Part shown: piece by piece, positions 6,734-14,247 of the stretch
How the letters are laid out: the number at the start of each line of letters is the position of its first letter
How positions within the stretch are numbered: position 1 is the first letter of the stretch
Source of the DNA: H111-94 sp034436045
Lineage (GTDB): Bacteria > Chloroflexota > Ktedonobacteria > Ktedonobacterales > Ktedonobacteraceae
Length of the DNA: 17,355 nt
Direction of reading: 5' to 3'
Assembly: GCA_034436045.1 (NCBI GenBank)
Contig: DAOTVZ010000185.1
Span: 1-17,355, forward strand
The notes under the pieces: generated by a model
What the model saw: only the letters and a program-made list of their open reading frames with translations
Databases searched by the model: none
What the model was told of the DNA's origin: nothing
Program-made: the position numbers and the translations under genes

Positions 6734-8266
6734 ATGTCGATACAGCAAAAGGTTCGTGTCACTCCACAGGTGAATGTATACACGCAGGAACCGCGTAGAC
6801 GTTTTTTTGTCTTGTGCGGACTCTGTGTGTGTGCGATCATCTTTGCGATTGTGATGCGCTTGAACGCCTCAAATTTGTCTTCACCATTTGTCCATACCGT
6901 GCATTTTCTCGACATCTGGTGGGCGGCGTGCGTGCCTTACCTGCTGGCATGTCTGTTTGTGCTACGAACGCCGCCGCCACAGGGGCGCTGGATGTGGCGT
7001 GAAATGAGCGTGATCCTGGTGGGTGCCTTGCTGCAACGTCTCATCTTACTGCCGACGTTCCCCTTTCTTTCGCATGACATCCTGCGCTACCTCTGGGATG
7101 CGCAGGTCACGACGCATGGCTATAGCCCCTTTACTACGCTGCCGGATAGTCCGGCGCTGCGTGCGTTGCGCGATCCGCTCTTTTACGCTCACATGGGTTA
7201 TCAGAATGTGCCCACGCTCTATCCGCCGGGGGCACAGGTGATTTACCTTATTAGCTATCTGCTGGCCGGAAAAAACATCACCGTGCTGAAGGCGATTTTC
7301 CTGCTATTTGATATGACAAGCTGCATCGCGCTGGCTTTTCTGTTACAGAAACGCGGATTAGACCCGCGTCGCTGCATCATCTATGCCTGGGCACCACTGG
7401 TGATTACCGAGTTTGCTATTCAGGGACACGTGGATGTACTACCGATTACCTTCTCGATCCTGGCTATCCTCTGTGCTTCCAGTTCATGGCATGGTTCACG
7501 GGCGCTGACCGGCTTTCTCATCGGCATGGCGACCGTCACGAAGCTCTATCCTATCTTGCTGCTCGTGGTGGTCATACGCCGCCGCGATTACGCCCTGCTG
7601 GCAACCTGTATTCTGACTATCGCCGCCTTTTACACACCATACATCATTTTGGGGCATGGCAACGTCTTTGGCTTCTTTTCAACATACCTGAATCAGCAGG
7701 CGACGAACGAGGGCGTGGTGCCTCTCTTCTGGTTCTGGCTTAGTGACCTGTTTCATATACCATCACCACTCAGCTATACTATCCTACATCTGATAGATGT
7801 GCTGATTGCCGCCTCGGTTTCTCTGCTGATGCTCTATCTGCGCTGGCGCGAGCGCGTCAGTATGGAGATGGCATTTTTGATTCTGATGGGCATGATCTTC
7901 TTCATCTCATCGCACATCTTTCCCTGGTACACTACCATCCTGTTACCCTGGCTGGCCGTGTTGATGGTGCCGCTGCGACAATGGGCGTGGCACGGGCAGG
8001 GTGTGATGAATCATACCCCTACAGAGACCCGTATGCGCGGCTGGCAGATCAGCGGCAAGGCGGTGGCGCTGGTGACAACCTGGTACTTTACCTTTGGCGC
8101 AACCATTGGCTACTTTTTTATTCCGACCAACGATTGGCGTCTCTACTACGCCCTCGTGTATGATGTAACGCTGCTCGGCCTGGCGGTTGCGGTGGCGCTT
8201 GGTATCCGACATTATTACGCGCTCAGAACGCGACAAGGGATGACACAGTATCCCGAAAGGTTTTAA
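6734..8266 (+). CDS. polytopic GT-C glycosyltransferase (GT87/DUF2029-like, probable polyprenyl-phosphate-sugar mannosyltransferase)
   Basis: 510 aa integral membrane protein with roughly ten to twelve hydrophobic segments. After the first two to three helices an extracytoplasmic loop carries SHDILRYLWDA (113-123), then GYSPF (129-133) and TLYPPG (161-166). Known: this Asp-x-x-Arg-Tyr-x-Trp-Asp, NP/SPF and YPP order marks GT-C enzymes of the GT87/DUF2029 kind, which take sugar from a polyprenyl-phosphate donor and add it to lipoglycan or protein outside the membrane. Asp115 is the candidate catalytic base (inference from family). The ribosome site AGGAAG is 9 nt before the ATG. The next gene begins 3 bp after the stop, so the two are almost surely co-transcribed, though why a molybdoenzyme should accompany a glycosyltransferase is unclear. 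The exact sugar and acceptor are not predictable. Confidence 0.82.
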   Translation: MSIQQKVRVTPQVNVYTQEPRRRFFVLCGLCVCAIIFAIVMRLNASNLSSPFVHTVHFLDIWWAACVPYLLACLFVLRTPPPQGRWMWREMSVILVGALLQRLILLPTFPFLSHDILRYLWDAQVTTHGYSPFTTLPDSPALRALRDPLFYAHMGYQNVPTLYPPGAQVIYLISYLLAGKNITVLKAIFLLFDMTSCIALAFLLQKRGLDPRRCIIYAWAPLVITEFAIQGHVDVLPITFSILAILCASSSWHGSRALTGFLIGMATVTKLYPILLLVVVIRRRDYALLATCILTIAAFYTPYIILGHGNVFGFFSTYLNQQATNEGVVPLFWFWLSDLFHIPSPLSYTILHLIDVLIAASVSLLMLYLRWRERVSMEMAFLILMGMIFFISSHIFPWYTTILLPWLAVLMVPLRQWAWHGQGVMNHTPTETRMRGWQISGKAVALVTTWYFTFGATIGYFFIPTNDWRLYYALVYDVTLLGLAVAVALGIRHYYALRTRQGMTQYPERF

Positions 8267-8269
8267 GAC

Positions 8270-9907
8270 ATGCAAGAAACGCACACTACGCAGGAGCAAG
8301 CATCTTCTGCTGGGAAATCCACAACTTATACGCCCCTGCGCACGATTCTTATCAACGCGCTGCTCGCTCCTGGCGCAGGCCTGGCGGCCAGTTTGCTGGC
8401 GGTGGTCGTCATGGGCCTGTTTCGCCTGTACCTGGGCATTCCCACGCCCGTCGAACTGTTTGGCGATTTTCTGCTGAAACATATCAGCGTTGGCACCTTT
8501 ATTCATCTGTTGGAGACATTCCAGCCGCATCCCAAGACAACACCGCTCGGACTGGCACTGCTGGGGATGATCGCCGCCGGTACAGCATTGGGCTGGCTCT
8601 ATGCCGCATTGGCCTGGGTGGCGTTACCAGCACGAGGCTATCGCCCCGGCAAGCGCGAATGGCTCACGGCAGGCGGCTTTAGTCTGACAATGACACTGAT
8701 TGCAGTTATTCTTTTCTGGAATGAACTGCCGCAAAATTTGTACGGTCTCACATTCAATGCGAGCCGCGTTGCGACGATCATCGGCCTGCTGCTGGAGTTT
8801 TGCGTCTACGGTGTTGTCCTCTGCACGGTCTATCGCACATTGCTGCCCAAACTGGCACAGACGACCGAGGAGCGACCGGCGCTGCAACGCCGTCAATTGC
8901 TCTCGCGCGTGGGCGTAGCTACATTGACGCTTGGCGCGGGCGCAGGCGGCTTTGCGCTGGTCAAACAGTACCTGAGCCGCTATGCCAGCTATGACGGCTA
9001 TGAGACACCTTCCCATAACGGCTTCACAGCCCCCATCACCCCCAATAACGAACATTACGTTGTGACGCAGAATACCATCGATCCCACCGTTGATCTCAAC
9101 CTGTGGCGCTTAGAGGTGACGGGCCTGGTCAAACAGCCCGGCAGCTATACCTATGATGAACTGCTGCAATTGCCCTCGACCTCGCGTCCTATCACGCTGG
9201 AGTGTATCGCCAGTGGCGTGTATAGTCATCTCATCAGTACGGCGGTCTGGCAAGGCGTAACCTTGCGCACACTGCTGGAACGACATGGTGGGCCGGTTGC
9301 AGGTGCGACCTACGTGGCTTTCTACAGCGTAGATGGCTACAATATGAGCCTGCCGCTCGACGAGGTGATGGCTGAAGACGCCCTGCTGGCCTGGCGCATG
9401 AACGGTGTCGTCCTGCCGCACCGGCATGGCTATCCCCTACGCGCTCTCATCCCCGGTCGCTACGGCGAAGAGAATCCCAAGTGGCTGACACGCATCGAAC
9501 TGACCGATCACTTTGTCGGCGGCCTGTATAGCGACCAGGGCTGGTACCATGGCTACCTGCATACCATCAGTCGCTTTGATCGCCCCGCACACGGCAGCCA
9601 GCCACCAGTGCCTGCCGGACGCCCGGTCGATCTCGGCGGCATCGCCTTCGCAGGCAATCGCGGCATCACAAAGGTCGAATACAGCACCGATGGCGGCGCA
9701 ACCTGGCGCATGGCCACGCTGCAACCGCCGCTCTCACAGGATACCTGGGTTTTCTGGTCGGCCACCTGGACACCCACACTTCCCGGCACCTATACCCTGG
9801 TGGTGCGCGCAACTGATGGCACCGGCGCGCTCCAGATTGCCAAAAAACAGGGTACTGTACCCAATGGCGCGACCGGCTACGACATGGTAACGGTCATTGT
9901 GGCATAA
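8270..9907 (+). CDS. membrane-anchored sulfite-oxidase-family molybdopterin oxidoreductase
   Basis: 545 aa. Residues 22-192 hold four hydrophobic helices. A twin-arginine-like sequence QRRQLLSRVG (206-215) and a fifth hydrophobic segment follow, which would place the rest outside the membrane. Residues about 260-430 are the sulfite oxidase/MsrP-like molybdopterin domain: PITLECIASG with Cys312 as the molybdenum thiolate ligand, then HGYPLRALIPGRYGEENPKWL-type cofactor and active-site segments (386-406). Residues about 440-545 form the immunoglobulin-like Mo-co dimerisation domain (VEYSTDGGATW). Known: the family oxidises sulfite or reduces sulfoxides. Here it is fused to its own membrane domain, without the paired haem-ligand histidines of MsrQ/YedZ that I would expect, so the electron partner is unknown. 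The start lies 3 bp after the preceding stop with GAAAGG just upstream, implying coupled translation. Confidence 0.87.
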   Translation: MQETHTTQEQASSAGKSTTYTPLRTILINALLAPGAGLAASLLAVVVMGLFRLYLGIPTPVELFGDFLLKHISVGTFIHLLETFQPHPKTTPLGLALLGMIAAGTALGWLYAALAWVALPARGYRPGKREWLTAGGFSLTMTLIAVILFWNELPQNLYGLTFNASRVATIIGLLLEFCVYGVVLCTVYRTLLPKLAQTTEERPALQRRQLLSRVGVATLTLGAGAGGFALVKQYLSRYASYDGYETPSHNGFTAPITPNNEHYVVTQNTIDPTVDLNLWRLEVTGLVKQPGSYTYDELLQLPSTSRPITLECIASGVYSHLISTAVWQGVTLRTLLERHGGPVAGATYVAFYSVDGYNMSLPLDEVMAEDALLAWRMNGVVLPHRHGYPLRALIPGRYGEENPKWLTRIELTDHFVGGLYSDQGWYHGYLHTISRFDRPAHGSQPPVPAGRPVDLGGIAFAGNRGITKVEYSTDGGATWRMATLQPPLSQDTWVFWSATWTPTLPGTYTLVVRATDGTGALQIAKKQGTVPNGATGYDMVTVIVA

Positions 9908-9999
9908 TACAACCGAACTACCCGCGCTCACTGTTACGGACGGATGACGTTCGTTTGTCGCCCCACCGTATTTTGTATCGAGAAAGGTAAGGCCCCACG

Positions 10000-11226
10000 A
10001 TGTCTCACACAAATATCAAGGTCTATGGTACCAACTGGTGCAGCGACTGCAAGCGCAGCAAGAAGTTTCTGGGCGAGCAGCGCGTTCACTACGAGTTTAT
10101 CAATATTGAGGAAGACGCGGAGGGACAGGCGTTCGTGCAGCGCGTACAGAACGGTGGCATGACCATCCCCACGATTGTCTTTGAAGATGGTTCGCTGCTG
10201 ATTGAGCCGTCGAACGCGGAACTGGCGGCCAAACTGGGCCTGGATACCAGGGCAAAATCAGACTTTTACGACCTCATCACGGTTGGCGGCGGCCCAACCG
10301 CGCTCACAACGGCCATCTATGCCGCGCGCGACGGCTTCGACGTGCTGGTCATCGAGCGCAGCGGCCTGGGCGGTCAGGCCGGTATTACCGAACGCCTGGA
10401 CAACTATCCCGGCTTCCCAGAGGGCGTGACCGGTGCAGAGTTTGCCGAGCGCGTGATTGAGCAGGCCAGACGCTTCGGTGTGGAACTGCTCTCGGCCCAG
10501 AACGTGGTGCATGTCGGCAACGACGATGATGGCGCACACTTCGTCGAAACCGACACCGGTAATCGCTATCGCTGCAACGCCACCTTAATTGCCACCGGCT
10601 CAACCTACAAACGTCTGAACGTGCCGGGCGAGGATGATTACATCGGCGCGGGCGTGCATTTCTGCGCCACCTGCGACGGGCCTTTCTACAAGGGCAAAGA
10701 GGTAGTGGTAGTTGGCGGCGGCAATAGCGCGGTCGAGGAGGCGGCCTTCCTGACGCGCTTCTGCCCCAAAGTGACGATTCTGGCGCGCGGCTCCCAACTC
10801 TCTGCCAGCAAAGTGGCAAGCGATAAAGCTCTGCACTCGCCAGGAATAGAGGTGCGCTTTAATACTGAGGTCATCGAGTTCAAGGGTGAAAACAATCACC
10901 TGACCACCGTTATCACGAAGAACAACCAGACGGGCGAAATGCAGGAACTGCCTGTGACGGGTGCCTTTATCTTTATCGGCCTCACGCCCAATAGCGCGCC
11001 CTTCAAAGATGTGGTGAAGACCGATGCCAACGGTTTCATCCTGACCGGCCTCGACTTCCAGACCAGCACCGAGGGTATCTTCGCCGCCGGAGACGTGCGA
11101 GCCGGAAGCACCAAGCAACTGGTGAGCGCTGCCGGAGAGGGTGCCGCCGCCGCCATCGCTATCCGCGAACACCTGCGCGGTCACGACGCGCGTAAGATGG
11201 AGGCCATGCTATCGGCAAGTCATTAG
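10000..11226 (+). CDS. glutaredoxin/mycoredoxin-like domain fused to thioredoxin reductase
   Basis: 408 aa bifunctional redox protein. Residues 1-80 are a glutaredoxin-fold domain with active site NWCSDCKRS (Cys14, Cys17) and the cis-proline loop MTIPT (54-58). Residues 88-395 are a complete low-Mr thioredoxin reductase: FAD-binding GGGPTA (96-101), redox pair CATC (222-225), NADPH-binding VGGGNSA (238-244) and the second FAD motif GDVR (364-367). Known: thioredoxin reductase passes NADPH electrons via FAD and CATC to a small dithiol protein; here the electron acceptor is covalently attached at the N-terminus, as in a few known natural fusions. Both dithiols are intact, so intramolecular transfer is plausible (inference). 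The protein is cytoplasmic. AAGG-rich sequence precedes the ATG, and 92 bp separate it from the molybdoenzyme gene, so it may have its own promoter. Confidence 0.92.
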   Translation: MSHTNIKVYGTNWCSDCKRSKKFLGEQRVHYEFINIEEDAEGQAFVQRVQNGGMTIPTIVFEDGSLLIEPSNAELAAKLGLDTRAKSDFYDLITVGGGPTALTTAIYAARDGFDVLVIERSGLGGQAGITERLDNYPGFPEGVTGAEFAERVIEQARRFGVELLSAQNVVHVGNDDDGAHFVETDTGNRYRCNATLIATGSTYKRLNVPGEDDYIGAGVHFCATCDGPFYKGKEVVVVGGGNSAVEEAAFLTRFCPKVTILARGSQLSASKVASDKALHSPGIEVRFNTEVIEFKGENNHLTTVITKNNQTGEMQELPVTGAFIFIGLTPNSAPFKDVVKTDANGFILTGLDFQTSTEGIFAAGDVRAGSTKQLVSAAGEGAAAAIAIREHLRGHDARKMEAMLSASH

Positions 11227-11422
11227 CAATGCGCAAACGGACAAAATACTTTTAGCATCTCGACTGACTCTAGCCACCTCACCCGCTACGTGTGTACAGG
11301 CCGTAGATCAAACAGTTGTGTTTGCCTTTTGCCGTCGCCGATTCCGTTTTTTGGACACCTGTTCGGAATAGCCCAGTAAGCGTAGAAGACGGTTGTTGCT
11401 AATGCGTTTAAGGGGACGAACA

Positions 11423-11905
11423 ATGAACATACACGAACAGTTTGATCAGTTTCTAGCAGAGTTAGGAGTCGAGATGGAACGTCCAGAAGACAGGCAGATG
11501 GCTCACAATTTCGGCGATTCGCTGCCAGAAGTGTCCATTTTCCAGGCATCACGCGATCATTACGGGGTCTTCTACCGCCTCGATATCATCGACCACCTTC
11601 CTGAACTGCGTGTCATGCTGCCGGTTGACAACGGTGATGTCAAAATGGATATCTATCTCGTGCGCTTGAGCGATCTCTCACCACTCAATGCCAGCTTTCT
11701 TGAATTAAGCAACTACCAGGGCAGCGCACCCTACGAGCAGGGCCGCGAGGCCGCTCTCCAACACCTGCTCTATGCCGTAGCCGAGATGATGAAGCAACTT
11801 TTCTGGGCCGGTGATCTCCAGCGTATGCACTTCCCGCCCGAAATCGAGGTCTATCCTCTGCTACTCTCATCTGAGCAACGGCCCAATAAACGCAAATGGG
11901 CATAA
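11423..11905 (+). CDS. hypothetical protein
   Basis: 160 aa, soluble, mixed alpha/beta and acidic at the N-terminus (NIHEQFDQFLAELGVEMERP). There is no signal peptide, membrane helix or catalytic motif that I recognise. The central segment alternates hydrophobic strands (GVFYRLDII, LRVMLPVD, KMDIYLVRL), and the C-terminal half has a long helix (EAALQHLLYAVAEMMKQLF). The start ATG at 11423 is chosen because AAGGGG lies about 7 nt upstream; an in-frame ATG at 11393 would add 10 basic residues with no ribosome site. The codon pattern fits its neighbours and a clean stem-loop follows the stop, so I accept it as a real gene. The function is unknown. Confidence 0.75.
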   Translation: MNIHEQFDQFLAELGVEMERPEDRQMAHNFGDSLPEVSIFQASRDHYGVFYRLDIIDHLPELRVMLPVDNGDVKMDIYLVRLSDLSPLNASFLELSNYQGSAPYEQGREAALQHLLYAVAEMMKQLFWAGDLQRMHFPPEIEVYPLLLSSEQRPNKRKWA

Positions 11906-11910
11906 TATGT

Positions 11911-11940
11911 CACCTGCGCGGGTGCCCTGCCGCGCAGGTG
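11911..11940 (+). terminator. GC-rich stem-loop after the hypothetical gene
   Basis: CACCTGCGCGG (11911-11921) and CCGCGCAGGTG (11930-11940) form a perfect 11-bp stem with an 8-nt loop, starting 5 bp after the stop at 11905. The stem is strong, but there is no long T-run after it (CTCTATCG follows), so termination efficiency is uncertain. Confidence 0.55.
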
Positions 11941-11966
11941 CTCTATCGCCCTACTCAAATCGAAGC

Positions 11967-11997
11967 CTGACAGTTCACAGCAGACTCATTCTATGAT
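11967..11997 (+). promoter_or_regulatory. candidate promoter of the translin gene
   Basis: CTGACA (11967-11972), 19 nt, TATGAT (11992-11997). Each hexamer is one base from consensus, but the spacer is 2 nt longer than ideal. The predicted start near 12003 falls inside the left arm of the inverted repeat that follows. Confidence 0.4.
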
Positions 11998-11998
11998 A

Positions 11999-12030
11999 CA
12001 CTGGTGTCCAGGATAGAAAGGACACCAGTG
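11999..12030 (+). promoter_or_regulatory. 11-bp perfect inverted repeat at the translin start (operator or leader hairpin)
   Basis: CACTGGTGTCC (11999-12009) and GGACACCAGTG (12020-12030) are perfect complements around a 10-nt loop, AGGATAGAAA. The right arm ends 4 nt before the ATG at 12035, and the only purine-rich Shine-Dalgarno-like sequence (GGATAGAAAGGA) sits in the loop and the start of the right arm. It could act as an operator just downstream of the -10 box, or as an mRNA hairpin controlling ribosome access. Confidence 0.55.
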
Positions 12031-12034
12031 AGCG

Positions 12035-12706
12035 ATGATAGAAAATATTGATACCATCGGCAAACTCGCTATAGAGCATTTGACGCTGAAACATGCAGCA
12101 CGTGAGCGCGCACTGCCCAAATCGCGCGCTGCAATTCGCTATTGCGCCAATAGCATTCGCGCCACTCACCGCCAGGAGTTTGAGAGCGCGCGCCAGCTCC
12201 AGGCGCAGGCCGCCGCGCTGCTGCAAGAGATGAACGACGATCTATGCGACCACCAGGATATTTACTACGCTGGCTTCGTGCAAGATGCGCAAAAGGAGTA
12301 TGCCGAAGCCATTCTCTTCACCGCACTTGTTCAGGGACACGAACTACCCACCACTGAGGCGCTGAACATCGGCTGGCCTTCCTATCTCAACGGGCTGGCC
12401 GAAGCGGTGGGCGAACTCAGACGCTACCTGCTGGATCAGTTGCGCCGGGGTAGCTTTGAACGCTGTGAAGACTTCTTGAGCAGCATGGATGACATCTATG
12501 CCCTGCTCATCACCGTCGATTTTCCCGACGCCGTCACCGGCGGTCTACGCCGTAGCACCGACAGCACGCGCAGTATTCTGGAGAAGACACGGGGCGACCT
12601 TACCACCGCTCTCAGCCAGGCTCAGTTAGAACGTTCTCTCCAGGAGTTACACAGCGCGCTGGCCCGCTATGCACCGTTCATCGCGCAACAGGACGAAAGC
12701 AAGTAA
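12035..12706 (+). CDS. translin-family nucleic-acid-binding protein
   Basis: 223 aa, all-helical. Seen: HRQEFESARQL (45-55), DAQKEYAEAILF (84-95), and the signature FPDAVTGGLRRSTDSTRSIL (163-182) followed by EKTRGDLT (183-190). Known: translin (PF01997) forms octameric rings that bind single-stranded DNA and RNA; its paralogue TRAX supplies acidic residues for the C3PO ribonuclease. Homologues occur in archaea and few bacteria. The Glu88-x-x-Glu91 pair (KEYAE) matches the position where TRAX has two of its catalytic glutamates (QEYVE-like), so endoribonuclease activity is possible but unproven; I cannot place the remaining acid with certainty. The gene stands alone, with its own candidate promoter and an inverted repeat right at the start codon. 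ATG 12035 is the only sensible start; the GTG upstream leads quickly to a stop. Confidence 0.87.
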   Translation: MIENIDTIGKLAIEHLTLKHAARERALPKSRAAIRYCANSIRATHRQEFESARQLQAQAAALLQEMNDDLCDHQDIYYAGFVQDAQKEYAEAILFTALVQGHELPTTEALNIGWPSYLNGLAEAVGELRRYLLDQLRRGSFERCEDFLSSMDDIYALLITVDFPDAVTGGLRRSTDSTRSILEKTRGDLTTALSQAQLERSLQELHSALARYAPFIAQQDESK

Positions 12707-12901
12707 AGTGCCCTTTTGTAAATATGTATCCTATATATGAGGACAGAACATGATAATAAGGCAAGGAACTTCCTATTCTGCCCGACGTATACATTGGTAT
12801 TATGTCTATTGCATATCCATCAGACAACTATCTTACTCTTGTATCTTTACTCTTTGACACCTTATTTCTTGTCTGTACCAGGAGGGAGGGCGTAGATTAC
12901 C

Positions 12902-14104
12902 ATGCAAAGCCAGGAGTCACAGAAGGCAGAAACCACGACAGCCCCAGGAAAAATCAGCGCATCAACCCATATCGTCAAGGCCGAATCCGTGTCGTCTGAG
13001 GAGATTCCCACTATTCCTCTTGAATCGTTGGAGACTATTAGCGCTTTGCAGCCCGAAGTGACCGTGCATTCCGTCGCGGCCACTACAGAGGTCAGTATCC
13101 CGGTGCCGCTGGTCGCACAACCCGACGAATATAGACGCAGTTTCGGCGAATGGGTGCAAATCTGGTGGGATGGCATACGACCCGGCTATCTTCCGCTCTC
13201 CCTGCTGCCCGTATTGCTCGGCACTGTTCTTGCCTGGACGCCAACCATAACCATGCATCACCTGCTCGGAACGCTGCATATTCTGCACCTGCTGGCCGCG
13301 CTCGCGGCGGTGGCCCTGTTGCATAGCGGCGCTAACCTCATCAACGACTACTACGACTATCTACGCGGCATCGACAAGACCAATCCTTTCGGCCCCGGCG
13401 GCCTGATTCAGCAAGGTCTGATTGTCCCGGCTACCGTGCTAACCGTCGGTCTAATCGCGCTCGGCCTGGGCAGCATGATCGGCCTCGTGCTGGCCTTCAG
13501 CACCAGCCCGCTACTGCTCTTGCTCGGCTTGATCGGACTATGTGCCGCCTTCTTCTACAGCGCAACGCTACGCGCGCTCTCCTCTCTGGCCCTGAGCGAA
13601 CTGCTGGCATTCTGCATCTTCGGCCCTCTCATCACGCTGGGTGCCTACATAGTGCAGACACACTATGCCAGCAACGTGATCCTGCCCTATGGCTGCTCGC
13701 TGGGCTTGCTGGCCGCCGCCACTATCCAGATCAACGATATGCGCGACAGTGAGGGCGACCTGCACGCCGGAAAACATACTTTCGCTAATCTGCTCGGCCT
13801 ACCCTGGAATCGCGCCTTTGCCACCTTGCTACTGCTACTTGCCTACGAGCCGATTGTTGTACTGGCGCTGCCTCATCACGCACCACATCTCCTGCTGCTG
13901 GTACTCTGGACGCTGCCTGCACTACTCGTAGTTATTAGCGGTATCCTGCGCACCGATAGCCCTGCCGGTTTCCACACCGCTATGCGCGAGAGCATCGCCC
14001 TGGAGACAGGCTTCGCGCTCCTGTTAATGGTCGCACTGATCGTCTCAACCTACTGGGGCCTGCTTCCCCATTTCCACTTGCCCTCAATACCACTGCTGCC
14101 TTAA
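12902..14104 (+). CDS. UbiA-superfamily prenyltransferase, MenA-like (1,4-dihydroxy-2-naphthoate prenyltransferase)
   Basis: 400 aa. Residues 1-80 are a polar, disordered-looking, Ser/Thr/Glu/Val-rich extension absent from ordinary MenA (about 300 aa). Residues 85-395 are an eight- to nine-helix membrane domain with both Asp-rich motifs of the superfamily: NLINDYYDYLRGID (145-158) and NDMRDSEGD (278-286), which bind prenyl diphosphate through magnesium. The stretch NPFGPGGLIQQG after the first motif is typical of MenA-type enzymes. Known role: attach the polyprenyl tail to dihydroxynaphthoate in menaquinone synthesis, at the inner face of the membrane. No other men genes are nearby, so the substrate is assigned by motif only; another aromatic prenyltransferase is possible. 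The ribosome site GGAGGGAGGG precedes the ATG. It is preceded by 195 bp of AT-rich non-coding DNA, probably its own promoter region. Confidence 0.85.
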   Translation: MQSQESQKAETTTAPGKISASTHIVKAESVSSEEIPTIPLESLETISALQPEVTVHSVAATTEVSIPVPLVAQPDEYRRSFGEWVQIWWDGIRPGYLPLSLLPVLLGTVLAWTPTITMHHLLGTLHILHLLAALAAVALLHSGANLINDYYDYLRGIDKTNPFGPGGLIQQGLIVPATVLTVGLIALGLGSMIGLVLAFSTSPLLLLLGLIGLCAAFFYSATLRALSSLALSELLAFCIFGPLITLGAYIVQTHYASNVILPYGCSLGLLAAATIQINDMRDSEGDLHAGKHTFANLLGLPWNRAFATLLLLLAYEPIVVLALPHHAPHLLLLVLWTLPALLVVISGILRTDSPAGFHTAMRESIALETGFALLLMVALIVSTYWGLLPHFHLPSIPLLP

Positions 14105-14173
14105 TAATAACATATGCCGAAATTGTTTTTGCCCTACAAAATCGTGAGACATGGTAATGGCAAAAATATCCTC

Positions 14174-14202
14174 TTGCAATCTGAGGGGTAGATGTCTATA
14201 CT
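14174..14202 (+). promoter_or_regulatory. candidate promoter of the proline-rich membrane protein gene
   Basis: TTGCAA (14174-14179), 17 nt, TATACT (14197-14202). The -10 is one base from consensus and the spacing is ideal. The predicted start near 14208 gives a leader of about 40 nt. Just upstream, TTTTTGCC (14126-14133) can pair with GGCAAAAA (14159-14166), a weak candidate end for the prenyltransferase transcript. Confidence 0.5.
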
Positions 14203-14247
14203 TGGTGAAGCAGCAAAAATGCAGGAGTTTTCCAGGAGGATGCCAGC

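Noticed and set aside
7943..8530. A 195-codon minus-strand frame across the glycosyltransferase/molybdoenzyme junction
   Set aside because: It is antisense to two well-supported genes, and its composition (Gln/Arg/His-rich) is typical of shadow frames.
10600..11184. A 194-codon minus-strand frame opposite the thioredoxin reductase
   Set aside because: The plus frame has every expected motif; the antisense frame is a codon-bias shadow with no recognisable content.
14126..14166. TTTTTGCC / GGCAAAAA as a terminator of the prenyltransferase gene
   Set aside because: A 25-nt loop, A/T-rich arms and no T-run after the right arm make it weak; it is mentioned only in passing.
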